From Coprinopsis marcescibilis (lineage: Eukaryota; Basidiomycota; Agaricomycetes; Agaricales; Psathyrellaceae), in contig ML210147.1 in NCBI GenBank assembly GCA_004369085.1, positions 558,001 to 622,000 on the forward strand: a stretch of DNA of 64,000 nt, in the 5' to 3' direction. The notes below the pieces were generated by a model, which ran no database searches, was not told the origin of the DNA, and saw only the letters and a program-made list of their open reading frames with translations. Shown here one piece after another: positions 47,106-59,319 of this stretch. The translations under genes and the position numbers were made by a program. Positions within the stretch are counted from its first letter, which is position 1; every line of letters starts with the position of its first letter.

Positions 47106-47714
47106 TCAAGATTCCGGGGAAGTCGAGGACTTTGCCAAGATGTCCTGCACGCGGCGCACTTTGTGGTCGTTGCCCTCTCCGAACGGAGTATCTCTGTCGA
47201 CGCGGGTACCGATGCGGATGTCGGTTGCGATGCGCAGAGCTCCTTTTGCATGGACGGCGGCATGGCAGTCGTGAATGGCCTTGGAAACTTGGGACCATGG
47301 GCCTTCTGAAGGAAGCGATGCGGTCAGGACAAATGTCCCAAGAAATAAGAGGCGGCCATACCTAGATTGGTACCATATCCACTGCAGGCAGACAGCAATT
47401 GAGAGGGAAACGACGGCCCCACGAACGCATCTGAGTGGAGATTGACGGATCGAAAGCAGGACGCTTACTGAAGCTGATAGATATTTAACGGTGTCAAGGC
47501 CATGTCAATGTCTGGATAGAACGTAGACGCACCGTAAACTTCAAACCCGACTTCTCGAGGACCCTCTGACACTCGGCCACCTCTTCAGCGACCTTGAAAG
47601 CAAATTGGACATTTTTTAGAACAAGGAGACGGGCCAATCACACCGAGAACAACGTACGGATGGATTGGCGGTCCCTATTGGGATAAGACAGAAATCTAGA
47701 CTGAGATGAGACAT
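47106..47714 (-). CDS. UPF0045/MTH1187 (YkoF-like) thiamine-binding-type protein
   Basis: Assembled from short minus-strand exons. Exon 1 starts MSHLSLDFCLIPIGTANPS at 47714. After an intron comes VAEEVAECQRVLEKSGL, then SGYGTNLEG, then GPWSQVSKAIHDCHAAVHAK and TDIRIGTRVDRDTPFGEG, ending SSTSPES at 47106. The motifs IPIGT, the final GxWxxVxxxIxxCHxxVH and TDIRIGTR are those of the MTH1187/Ecm15 family, small alpha/beta proteins related to thiamine-binding YkoF. About 100 residues. Exon edges between 47400 and 47550 are not resolved. An alternative start lies at 47783 (MSSSSDNDLYAVA). Confidence 0.7.
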
Positions 47715-47850
47715 CTGGAAGACATACGAGAATAAACGGACAACCTGCGACAGCATAGAGGTCGTTGTCGGACGAGGAGGACATCGTGGACTGAAAGCAA
47801 GCGGAGTTTTGTCTGAATTTGGCTGGCCCACGCCTCTTGGTCCTGTCCAT

Positions 47851-49879
47851 ATGCCATTGACACTGCAGTCGCGCATATCCGCCTTTGAAGCTCTTGCTGG
47901 CGGCGCCTCCAACCACGATGCCCTCAATGCCAGCCCGCCGTCGTCGCCCACGACGTCCAGAACCTTGAGGTCGTCGCCAGCGTCCCTCATAGACGCCCCT
48001 CTTTCTGCCGCGACAGTAGCAACCTTGCCCCCAGTGGCCTCCTTCTCATCACTGTCACAGAGGAAGCTATCGCCCTCACCGTCGCCTCCAAATCTCGGCA
48101 GAAAGACGTCCCTCATCGACCTCACGGACTGGATCGTCGATGATGACAGTGTCTCGGCAGCTCCTCCATCGAACGGAGCACCAACACTGAAACCGAAACC
48201 TGTTATTGTCAGGAAGCCGTCGAGCAATGGATTTGTCGACGGACGGACGCCTACTCAGCAGGCATTCAGAAACGCAAAGTCACCACCGTTGTCTCTGCTC
48301 ATCAACCTCGAGTCTCCACCACGGCGCAAGGGCGAGACAGGTGGCCCTTCTCCACCACCTCTGCCCCCTCGCAAAGCATCATATACATCCCTCAAATCCA
48401 TAGCATCCACTTCTTCATCTCAGTCCTCAGCTCCAGCAGTCAACGGGCCCTATCTCTATCCTCCACGTCGTGCAGATTCGCTTACGGTTGACACTATACA
48501 GCACGCTTACCCACCGTCTCCTGTAAACGGGGACTCTCGGTCACCCACGAAGCATGTTCAAGGATCCTCAATATCCTCATTTCACTCTGTTTCATTGTCG
48601 TCTGATACAGACCCAGCTACGCCCAACTCGCTGTCCGACTTCATTGCGACATACCCCATCGACCACTCCAATGAGACCGATTCAGGGAGCCTCGAGGAAT
48701 CATACGAAGACGTGTCCAAATCATCCCTTGCTAGCCCCGCTACGGAACGTATGATAACCCTAGATTTCGAGCGAGCTCGTGCTCGGCGCAACAATAGCAT
48801 CCCACCCAGCCTCCCACAAAGACCTGCGTCAAACTCATCATTCAGCACCCCATCATCATCTGCGCGGTCTTCCATGAAATCTCCGCCTCCGATTCCCCCC
48901 TCTAGAGCCTCTCAACAAGCTGCACGTATGTCCGCTGCCTCGATGCCCGGGTCCCCCGTCAGCCACCCACAGCATTCCAACTACATTACGCAGATCCCCA
49001 CAACGTATGCCGTCCGACGGCCGCCACCCATACCACCGTCGCGTGCCTCTGATCGCTCATCTGTCCAAAGCAATGTCACATCGTATAGCATCTCATCAGC
49101 CAGCAACCAATCGCATCGTTCTCTGAGTAGGACTGGTACTATAACCAGCATCAGCTCAACAAACTCTTCGCCGAAAGTCCTCAAGACTAATCGACCAACC
49201 CCGGTTCCAGCAGCAGCGCGTAAACGTTACGAGGCCGTATTTAATGGCAACATCATTCAGCGCAGACGAGCGGAGAAGAAGCAGCGGAAGATTGCATTGA
49301 TGAAGTTGCAGGGTAATGCTGGCGGTAATAAGGGGAACAGTTTCTTGAATCCAAATGAATATCGGGGGAGACGAGCAGCTGGTTGGAGAGGCTTGTCAGT
49401 CGACTTGATCAATGCGGATCCGAAGACCGTAGCCGACCAGCTCAATCAACAGAAAAAGGAAGACGAGGAAGAGGACAAAGTGAACGAGTTTGTTGGCAAG
49501 GACGAAAGGATAGAGGGTGCTATTGTAAAGTTTATCTGGAAGAATTCTGGGTTGGGCAAAAAGCGTCTGGGTGAAATATGGTTGGTTCTCTCTGCGTTGC
49601 ATGCTCTCGCGACTCTTCTAACTTGATTGTGTCCTTAACAGGAACGAGTGCGATCCACACCACACTGGGTCCTTGGATCTCGATAACTTTGTCAAGGGCA
49701 TGTGGCGCATCGATGAGGAACTTCGGCGTAACCAAACGGGTCTCCTCAAGAAGGCTAGCTCCGCCAGCCTCGCTTCCCTCGCTTCCAAACATTCTCTATC
49801 CAGGCAATCCAGCCTTGTTGGTCTACGAGGGAATGTCCCAATCTCGAGCTATCGCCCCCCTCGTGTTCTTCTTCGGTGA
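47851..49879 (+). CDS. EH-domain protein, Irs4/Tax4-like
   Basis: The start is MPLTLQSRISAFEALAGG at 47851, the first in-frame ATG; LQSRISAFE is typical of fungal Irs4-type proteins. The long middle is disordered and Ser/Pro rich with PPPLPPRK and PPPIPPSRAS repeats (SH3 ligands). The C-terminal part begins RKRYEAVFNGNIIQRRR and includes WRGLSVDLIN. It ends in an EH domain split by one intron (49580-49641): KFIWKNSGLGKKRLGEIW, then NECDPHHTGSLDLDNFVKGMW with an EF-hand-like loop. Yeast Irs4/Tax4 bind Inp51, controlling PI(4,5)P2 and autophagy. About 655 residues. Divergent from the UPF0045 gene. Confidence 0.8.
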
Positions 49880-50177
49880 TCCATCTAAATACATGTTAGA
49901 CAGCTACGTTCATTTATTGTTTGATTTCAATATGTTTTTCTTTCTTGCAAACGTTGTATGTAGGACTCTTGCTATCAGATACTAGTTTATGACTTGCCTA
50001 CCTTACATATCTAATCTTAAATAACGCACCAGCTATCACGCTTTCTGTCACGCATTACAGTTGGAAAGCATGTATATACAGTCTAGTAAAAGTGTCATGT
50101 GCATGTGAGTGAAACGGTATCTCAGATATCTAAAAAGATCGGGTAACGTGTGTAATATTAAGTTGAACACATTGTAC

Positions 50178-53100
50178 TCAAGAGATGCCAACAGTCGGTC
50201 CGTCCCTTCGTCCGTATATTTGCGCCAACAGCCCAAGCACTCCGCCATCCTCGAGTTCGTCCTCTTCCTCTTCCCCACCTTCAACCACATAGGGTTTAGT
50301 AGCGCGTTTGGCGCCATCAACATAAGAATCCCCTAACCCGACCTCGTTCTGCATGAGCTCGGTTGGCTCCTTGGCTTCTGCCTCCAATTTGGCAGATGAT
50401 GAGCCCGCATCAGCCTGCTCAGCACCGGACGGTGATGTACCACCAAGCTGGATACTTCCTTGAGAATCTCCCAGCACGGCTGTCTGAGCCATAATCTGGC
50501 TAGGCGCGTATATCGAGGTCGCCATGCCGCTTCCCGCGGCGTTCAGCGTGGACATGGTCATGATGCTGTTCCCGAGACCTAAACCCTTACGACGGGCCAT
50601 GGTAGCGTACTGGCTTTGCCGCAACGCACGATCGTAGTCACCTCGGTTGTCTTGCGCCCAATGCACCGTAGCCGAAAGGTCGCGATCCCCTGCGTATGGT
50701 TGCTGCTGCTGTTGCTGATGATGACGCTTGCGACTGATTTGGTGGTGGATATTGGAGGTAAGGTCTGCCATGCGGTTAAGGTAAATGGAGCCAGATGGAT
50801 CAGTAGGGTTCCAATCTGGATTGGCAGCCTAAGGACGATGCTTAGCGATGTACAGACGCTCTGAATGGAAACCCATACCTTGAAATGCAAGAAACTTTTC
50901 TCCATCTTCCCCTCGTTTGAGACCATGCGAGCATCCTTGGCCTTGGCAGGTGCACCAAACTATAAAGCAGTCATTCGTTAGAAACCTGGATAGCAGAGAA
51001 GGATTCAAGAAGCTTCACCTTCACGTTCCCATGACGTTCAAAATTGAACTCCGCAAAGCTGCAAACATATCCTCTTCCGTCAACGTGAACGGTGAACTCG
51101 CGGAAAAAGTCTACGATTGCAGGCGCACAAGCCGGGAGGGAGAACCATAAAACAAATGGCGTAAGGACCACCGAGATTATCTCTTGCACAAAGATAAGCA
51201 CTTTCATCGCAAAGAGCTCTCCAAACTCCTGATGTACGCGTTTGCTGTGCAACTCTCCTTTCCAGTCATCGGGCATGTAGTGCGTGTAGGTGATAACCTC
51301 CGACATGAGAAGCTCTGGGTCAAAGACGCGGTTCTCTTCTGGAATCATGCCTCGTGTCACGCCCAAGACGGCCCCGAATACACCAAGGTAGAATAGAACC
51401 GTGCGGTGTGGCGTGATTTCGAAGTTGAGGAAGAGATCTGGATCCAAGACCGTAGCGAGCACAAGCACGGCCGCGAAAGAACCAGCAATGAATGCGACGA
51501 ATCTGTGGTATCCTAGGTCAGGGCTTGGAAAACGTTTTGGCGCGAAAGAAAGCTACCTCATGATGATGGTCAGTTTCTCGTTAGGGAACTGGCCGATGTA
51601 CATGCTGGCGATAGGATAACTCTCATCCAGCCGTCGAGTGAAGATATGCGGTAGTTCGTTGAATTCCCTGAATTTCCAGTGAGCATAGAGGGTATATCGT
51701 CGACCGCTCATTGATGACATGTCCTTGTGGAATTGCTGTTCGTGATGTCGTCAAATGCACATCCCAGCGACCGAATGCAACTGCATACCTCGAAATACCG
51801 GAAAAACGAGTACATGAGAAAGTAAAGCACGATAAACGGGGAGAAAATGGCGTTGAGCATTCCCATAAAAATGAAACGCCTTTGTAATCTATCCAACGTT
51901 TCAGCAACATTGAAGCAGCCGAAATGGACCCACATACCCTTCAATCAATGCTCGCCTGTTCTTTGATTTTAGAAAAACCTTCCGGACACGACCATGTCTA
52001 TCGAATAGATACTCCATCAAGCAGAATCGTAGGTTCCACTCCAAAGCCTGCGTAAGCACTTTCCCCTTTCCTTTCTCGGGCGTGATGAAGGTGCTCAATA
52101 GGCCAGGTAACGGAATCCGTAAATCCAGCAACTCCTTGTTGAACAGAGCAATCAGATAATTTTCCTGCCGCAAAATCCTGTTCGCAACGTCGTGAGCATC
52201 AAGTTTGGCCGTTGCCGTGCTATTGTCCTTCTTCTTCGACCCTTTGGAAGAGATTGCAGTAATAGGGTTTTCTTCTCGGATGGCACCGATCCTCCGAACA
52301 ACTTCGCCCCAGGAAATTGTTTGGATATCCGACTATCAACAAAAGTAAGCTTGGGCTGAAACAACGACGAAAGGAGGTGCCCGTACATCGGGTATCTTGA
52401 GCAGATGCGTGTAGAAGTTGTACATGTCAACCAGGCGAAGCACTCCCATGACGTATGAGAATATTTGCCACACGTAAAATGCCGTGAACAGGATGAAGAA
52501 TAGAAGGGTGAATCCAGAGAACCTGCGAAAGCTGTTAAACACGCAATTTTCAGTGGAAAGCTCTGCATATGTAGCTTACTTGGAAACACAGCGGTCGATT
52601 ATAGCGTCATGGAGGTGTTTTACATGCGAATGGCGGAATTTGGAATAGTCTATGCATCCAAGTAGAAATGTCGAAAAGCCAATAACGAATCCGACGGTCC
52701 TGTCTGGTTGTCAGAAGAACCAAACGGGCAATGAGGTACGGTGATTGTGTGACTCACAAAAGGTTCAAGCCCTTTGATAGCGCAATGCTGTATATTCCTT
52801 TGCCCTCGTAATAGAGATAAACTTCCTGTAGGAATGCGTCAAGGTTATAGACATTGACCCAATTCCAGAGAGCCTTCTCGTAGTCATCCAATCCTCTCGT
52901 GGCTTTGGCTTGTCTCGTGCCGTCAGCAGAACTACCGCTGGTTGACGCCGTCTGTCTGAAGCGAGGTATCTCATGGTTTTCGGCGTCGAGTTCCGATGGT
53001 TTGGGTGGTGTAGAGATGTGAGGTGCAACGGTCGGAAGAAGAGGTGGGAGAGATCGAGCAGAAGTCGAATACAAAGGCTGTCCCCGCTTCGTTGCCTCAG

Positions 53101-53524
53101 ACCTTCCTAGCTGAGCATCTGAATCCTGTTGCCGAGGCTTGCTCTTGTGCTTTGGATTCCCTGTTGCCTCAATCATGAAGCTTTGAGGAACCTCGTCATC
53201 GTCTGAGGAGACATCCTTATCGTTCTTGTGAATATTGGGTCGAAGGACGTTCATTTCCGATGTGTTGCCATCCCAGGGCACCTTCCTCTTGCCTTGGGAC
53301 TTGGCTGAGTGTCTATGATGGGGTGCATTGGGGGTGGAGCGGCCCTCGAGTTCGCTATCGCTGTCTGCGAACCTCTGTTCGTCTTCCTCCTCTGCCAATG
53401 TCGCGTCCGCACGAATGTAACCTTGGTATGTTCTGCTCATGGGGTTGAGCATGTTCAGGAACTGACGCGAGCTTGATGGTGTGCCTGGCGAAAAAGCAGC
53501 GTGGCCTGAGCGCGAGCCAGGCAT
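50178..53524 (-). CDS. atg9: Autophagy-related protein 9 (Atg9)
   Basis: Multi-spanning lipid scramblase of the pre-autophagosome. The start is [20 protein letters not shown] at 53524. A long disordered, acidic/Ser N-terminal region follows, then the core: [98 protein letters not shown]-type segment [40 protein letters not shown], and [21 protein letters not shown]. The cytosolic tail ends DGPTVGIS and contains a [10 protein letters not shown] run. About ten introns; ~930 residues, normal for a fungal Atg9. Confidence 0.95.
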
Positions 53525-53778
53525 ATTTCTCGATGAAGGAGGTTAAACGTCGAATGTTGGAGGGTCTGTACAGTAGCACCAAGCGAAACGAGTCAACTTG
53601 AGTGCCGGTGCTGGTTTAACAGAGTTGTGACACAATCGTACGCCTCAGCTTTAGCCTCCGCAGTGGCTATGCTGGTCATTACCCCTTTCAGAGTCAGAAA
53701 CAGTAGGAAACAGTCCATGACTTTCATTCAGAGTCTTTGTATAATATAGTACAAATTAAGCATTTGGCTGACGCCCGG

Positions 53779-56343
53779 TTACTGGGTGGCATTTTTCTTC
53801 AATCCGATATCCAGAGTGCTTGCCGCGTTGAGGACAGCTCGGATGCCAGAGGCCGTGATATCAGTGTCGATCGAGATACCCCATGCACTCCTCTTCTTCG
53901 ACCCTGCGACATCGTATACAAGTTCCACATATGATGCAGCACCAACCTCCGTTCCCTCCCCAATAGAGTGTTCCGAGTATTCTCGGATTCTCAATTCACC
54001 CTCGATGAACGGGTGGAGGGCAGCAAGAGCGGATGACAGAGGACCGTTTCCTTGTCCAACGACGCTCTTCTTCTCTCCGTTGAAGAGGATCTCTCCATTG
54101 AATTGTCGACCCGCACCATCTCCAGTTTGCTCTAGCTTGAATGCTCCCAAGGTAAACCGAGGATTGCTGGGCGTAGAGAAGCAATAGGTAGTCTTAAATA
54201 GGTTGATGAGGGCGTCGTAAGTGATTTCTCCTCCTGAATCCCGAGCGGCGCGTTGGACGACCTCGAAGAACGATGACTGCAGGCGACGAGGGAGCTCGAG
54301 GCCGAGCGCGTTGACAATCCGGCTGGAAATATCGTCATGGCCTGAGCTTGCATTGAATCCAACGCTAAGCTTGAGCTCAGGGAGCGGCCTGTCACCGATT
54401 GCGCAGTTGACGGCGCTCAGCAAGGCACGGAGACCAGACTCAGCAATGTCTGAATCAAGTCCAGCACCCCACCATGAAACGGCGGACTTTCTGTCGCCAG
54501 CAGGAACAATCTCGACGTATGATGCGGCCTTGGCGCCCTGGTCCTGACCAACTGAATGCTCTGTGTATTCGCGGATGGTGAATTCAATGTCGAGATGGGT
54601 CTTGAGGGCGTCCAAGAGGGCCGAGAGAGGTCCGTTTCCGTTTCCCCGCAATACTCTGTAGACACCGTCGACAGAGATGGTACCGTCGAATCGTTTCCTC
54701 TCGTCCTCGTCTCCAGAGTTTTCGGTGTTATCGTGGTTGGGCTCTGACGAAATCTTGAAGTTCCTGAGGGCCAGGCGGCCTTGGTAGGCCGATCCTCCAA
54801 AGTGGTACGTCTGTCGGAACGCCGTGGTGATATCGTCAACGGTCATTTCTCGTGCCTCCTTGTCTGCAATGGCTTGAACAACCTGGTAGAATGCGACTTG
54901 CATCTTCCTTGGCAGGTCGAGGTGCAAGTTCTGCTTGATAAGGTATGCAATTCCACCTTTTCCTGACTGTGAGTTGACACGAATAACGGCTTCATATGTC
55001 TGTCCAAGGTCTGCGGGATCGATAGGGAGATATGGCACGTCCCAATAAGAATTCTCGCCAGTTGAGTGTCGGACCTTCTGGGCCTCGAAGCCCTTTTTGA
55101 TGGCGTCCTGGTGCGAACCAGAGAAGGCAGTGAAGACAAGCTCTCCAGCATATGGGTGTCGTGGATGTATAGGAAGGTCGTTGCATTGGGTAACAGTGTC
55201 GATGACAGATTGGATGTCACTGAAATCGAGGTTAGGGTTGACACCTTGTGTGTACAAGTTCAAAGCCAAATTGACAAGGTCGACATTTCCAGTACGTTCG
55301 CCGTTGCCAAACAGACAACCTTCCACACGGTCAGCACCTGCGAGCATGCCCATCTCAGCTGCAGCAATTCCGGTGCCTAAGAATGGATGTCAATTAAGTT
55401 CGATGACGTAGTAGGAAGCTGATTTATACCTCTGTCATTGTGAGGATGCAGACTGATGATGACCTTCTCGCGCTCGGTGATTTTGCGACCGAAGTATTCA
55501 ATCTACAACACATGAGATTCGAAACCAGGTTAAAGAGAAGCTGGGCTCACCTGGTCTGCGTAATGGTTCGGTGGAGCTATCTCAACCGTTGCTGGAAGGT
55601 TGAAAATGATTCTATCCTCCCCTGTCCCTGCCTTCCCCCATGCGGTCTTGACCGCCTCGCATACCTCAATTGCGAAATCGGGCTCGGTTTGAGTAAAAGT
55701 CTCGGGGCTGTATTCGTATTTGAATACGGTTCCATGCTTTGCAGCGAATTCTTCGGTCAATTGGCGGACGAGTTTGGTATGACGTACGGCCAATTCGATG
55801 GTTTGTTCCTTCGAATTTCGGAATACGACATTCCGGAAGGAGGGTGAGGTTGCATTGTACATGTGCAGAATGACGTGCTTGGCACCCGCCACCGAGTCGA
55901 AAGTCCGTCGAATCAAGTCTTCCCGGGCTGGGGTCAGGACCTGTAGGAGTCGGTCAATGGGAATTGCATGGTGATGACCGGCGCCACTTGCCTGAATCCA
56001 GGTGTCGTCTGGAATCTCGCCGTTCTCGACCAAACCACGGACAAAGTTGAAGTCGGTGTCGCTAGCTGCAGGGTAGGAAACCTCGATTTCCTTGACCTGG
56101 CATTTGACCAACTGACGGAAGAAAGATGTCTTCTGGTCGATAGTCATCGGGTTGGCCAATGCCTGGTTTCCATCCCTAAGATCGGTGGACAGCCAGATGG
56201 GGACTTTGGCGCCGTATGTCGCTGAAGGCCATTTGCGATCTGGAAGATCAATAGGAGTGTACCGTTTGTACTTGACTGAAGGATCTGTCCTGTAATTCCA
56301 GTCAACGACTGGCGAACAATGGGAAGAAAAGAACGTACAGCAT
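53779..56343 (-). CDS. leu4: 2-isopropylmalate synthase with duplicated leucine-regulatory domain
   Basis: First committed step of leucine synthesis: acetyl-CoA plus 2-ketoisovalerate. The most consistent start is a 5-nt first coding exon (ATGCT, 56343-56339) spliced to give [12 protein letters not shown]. Catalytic motifs: [23 protein letters not shown] and [14 protein letters not shown]. After the linker and GKGGIAYLI come two successive LeuA-type allosteric domains. Domain 1 is [52 protein letters not shown]. Domain 2 is [52 protein letters not shown]. Yeast Leu4 (about 620 residues) has one such domain; this protein is about 800. It ends GLKKNATQ. Confidence 0.92.
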
Positions 56344-56541
56344 CGGTATTTCGAAGGAACGTGAGGGAGGAAAGGGAGGAATAAATTTGCTGTTGAGGGG
56401 AATACGATGTTTTGACTTTTAAGTAATAGTAGAATCTAGAAATTTCAAAGGCATGTGATCCGGCGAATGACTCGAGCTGATTAGATTTCATCCAGACTGT
56501 ATTCCAGCATTTCTAGCATTCTCCCAACCATTGTCTCGAAC
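56344..56541. promoter_or_regulatory. Divergent promoter of LEU4 and GluRS with a Gcn4-type site
   Basis: 198 bp between start codons. TGACTC at 56468-56473 (aatgactcgag) matches the core bound by Gcn4/Cpc1 bZIP factors, which induce amino acid biosynthesis and tRNA synthetase genes on starvation. Confidence 0.5.
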
Positions 56542-59276
56542 ATGCCAGGCGCTCTTAAGCTCCCAACAAAGGCTTCACCCTTTCCATTTGCTGCCGCTGC
56601 CATCGCTGCGACCTCAGATATCGCCACCATCGAGTTCGACGATGCTACGACCGGTCTATCTTTGACCCTCGATGGTCAAACCGCCTCCGATGAGGATGAG
56701 ATCATCGACATCGTCTCAAAGGCTGCAAATCTCGCCACTGACAGTGCTAAGGTCAGATATACCCCACGAATTCATGATCCAAGAGACTAACCGAGAGTTC
56801 AGTCTGCATCCTTCAATGCACTCGCAAAAAATCTGCGTACCTTGCCTGGATTCCCTGAGATCGTCGCCGCTCTCGATTCGCTCGATAACCACCTCACTTA
56901 TCGCACATATCTAATCGGACATGAGCCTTCTCCTTCGGATTGGACAGTGTGGGGTGCTCTGAAAGGTATCAACATGTTCGATTCGCGACCGTGTTGAACA
57001 AGATCATCTGAACTCCGCACTTTCAGGAAACATCAAAATCCTCGGACTGTTGAAAAATGGAAACCACCCTCATCTTACCCGGTGGTTTAACCATCTTGAA
57101 TCATTGAAACCGATCCAAAAGCTTCTCGCTGATATTACCGCCGCTAAAGCTCAGAAGGCCCGATCCAACAAAACTGCCGCTGGTTTCGCCCTTGGTCTCC
57201 AGGATGCCATTGAAGGCCAGGTCGTGACGCGTTTCCCTCCTGAGCCCAGTGGTTACCTCCACATCGGACATGCGAAGGCCGCAATCCTTAACCAGTACTT
57301 CGCCAGGATGTACAGGGGAAAGCTGATCATCCGATTCGATGACACCAATCCTTCCAAGGAAAGAGTATGTATAGTAGCGCAATGACGTGACCCCGGGCTA
57401 ACTCGTATTACTCGCAGAGTGAGTTCGAAGACACGATTCTCGAGGATCTTCAACTACTCGACATCCACGGAGACAAGATAACCCATACATCTGATTACTT
57501 CGACCAATTGTATGAACTGGCTGTGAAAATGATCAAGGAGGGGAAAGCTTATGCGGATGACACCGAAAAGGAGCAGGTACGGGGGGTACCATACAATCAC
57601 TAGAAGCGTTGATCAACCCGTTTTCAGATGCAAAAGGAGCGATTCGATGGTATCGCTTCGAAGCACAGGGAAGATAGCGTCGAGGACAACCTCAAGCACT
57701 TCGAGGAAATGAGACAAGGAACCACTGAAGGCGTCAGGTGGTGCATCCGAGCGAAACTCAGTGTCGACAGCCCCAACAAAGCACTCAGAGATCCTGTGAT
57801 TTATCGTTGCAACCTCCTCCCGCATCACCGCACTGGGTAGGCTGTTTTGCGTTTCCTCGAGTCCATTTGGTTTACAGTCCAACAGGGACAAATGGAAGAT
57901 CTATCCGACCTACGATTTTGCTTGTCCGATTGTGGACTCCATTGAAGGTGTCACACATGCTCTGAGAACCAACGAGTACCGCGACCGTAACCCTCAATAC
58001 CTATGGATGAATAAGACCCTTGGCATGCGAAAGGTCAATATATGGGATTTCAGGTACTAGTTCTCTGCGTTTTGTGTCCGGCTCCATGCTGATCATAAGT
58101 TCAGTCGCCTTAACTTTATATACACTCTCCTCTCCAAGCGAAAGCTGCACTGGTTCGTTGACAACAACCACGTCAGTGGATGGGATGATCCTCGATTCCC
58201 CACTGTCCGCGGTAGGTTCTTCAGTCGAAGTGACAACTCAAGTCTTATCCTGCCATTTAGGAATTCGTCGCCGTGGAATGACCGTCGAGGCACTTACCCA
58301 GTTCATGCTCTCGCAAGGACCCTCTTCTGCCGTTGTATCGCTTGAATGGGACTCTATTTGGGCTCTGAACAAGAAGGTCATTGACCCGGTTGCCCCCCGA
58401 CTTTGGGCACTTCTGAAGGACAAGACGTGCGTTCAGTACTAGAAACCTCGGCTTGCGACTCATCCAGATTTTTAGCGTCCCCGTGACTGTTAACGGTGGT
58501 CCATCGACTCCTGAAGTCAAGTCGCTGCCGCGACATAAGAAGAACCGCGACATTGGGGAGAAGAAGACAGTATACTCCTCGCAAATTCTTATCGAGCAAG
58601 AGGATGCAGCCTCCTTTGAAGATCAAGAAGAGGTGAAAATATTGTGGTTCCACTCTCGGATTACGTGCTGATAGGTGTGCCTCAGGTTACTCTCATGGAC
58701 TGGGGAAATGCCATTGTCCGCTCCAAGACTGTCGACGCCTCTGGCGTTGTTACTGGCATAGTCGTGGATCTCCATCTTGAAGGCGATGTTAAAAAGACAA
58801 AGAAGAAGATCACTTGGCTCGCCGCCCCTACCTCTGAGCACCCAATCCCGACTGTTTCCCTCGTTGACTTTGACTACCTCATCACCAAGAAGAAGCTCGA
58901 GGAGAACGATCAGTTTGCGGACTTTGTCACCCCCGTCACAGAGTTCAAGGAGGAGGCTTTCGCTGATGTCAATGTCCTCGACCTTCCCAAAGGAGAAATT
59001 ATGCAGTTCGAGAGGAAGGGATACTATATTTACGATGGCATCAAGGACGGTGTACGCGAGTTCTTCAGAATCCCTGACGGAAAGGCTGCTGGAATTGCCA
59101 GCAAAGCGGCGACAGCTGCTGCTGCTGCCAAGTCTCAGGTTGCTAAAATCCCAGGGCCAGAAAAGGAGAGCAAGGTTATCGCCCCAGTTACTTCCATGTA
59201 TCGCGTCGACCCCATCACTTCAGACACTCCCCTCAATATTGAAAGCAAGATGTACAAGGTCGACAAGATTGTCTAA
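56542..59276 (+). CDS. Glutamyl-tRNA synthetase, cytosolic
   Basis: Class I synthetase charging tRNA-Glu. The start is [14 protein letters not shown] at 56542. The N-terminal ~190 residues form a GST-like domain ([20 protein letters not shown]), used in other fungi to dock on Arc1-type cofactors. The catalytic domain opens [20 protein letters not shown] (HIGH motif), then [40 protein letters not shown], and the KMSKS-equivalent [11 protein letters not shown]. The anticodon-binding beta-barrels follow, with [11 protein letters not shown] and [12 protein letters not shown]. The [17 protein letters not shown] context separates it from GlnRS. An Ala-rich linker precedes the tail KMYKVDKIV. About ten introns, ~710 residues. 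Confidence 0.94.
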
Positions 59277-59319
59277 TACGCCGTAGAGAAGTAGCATAGT
59301 ATTAAGAATAATAACACTG

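Noticed and set aside
53786..54547. Plus-strand ORFs opposite LEU4
   Set aside because: Antisense shadows of a long conserved coding exon.
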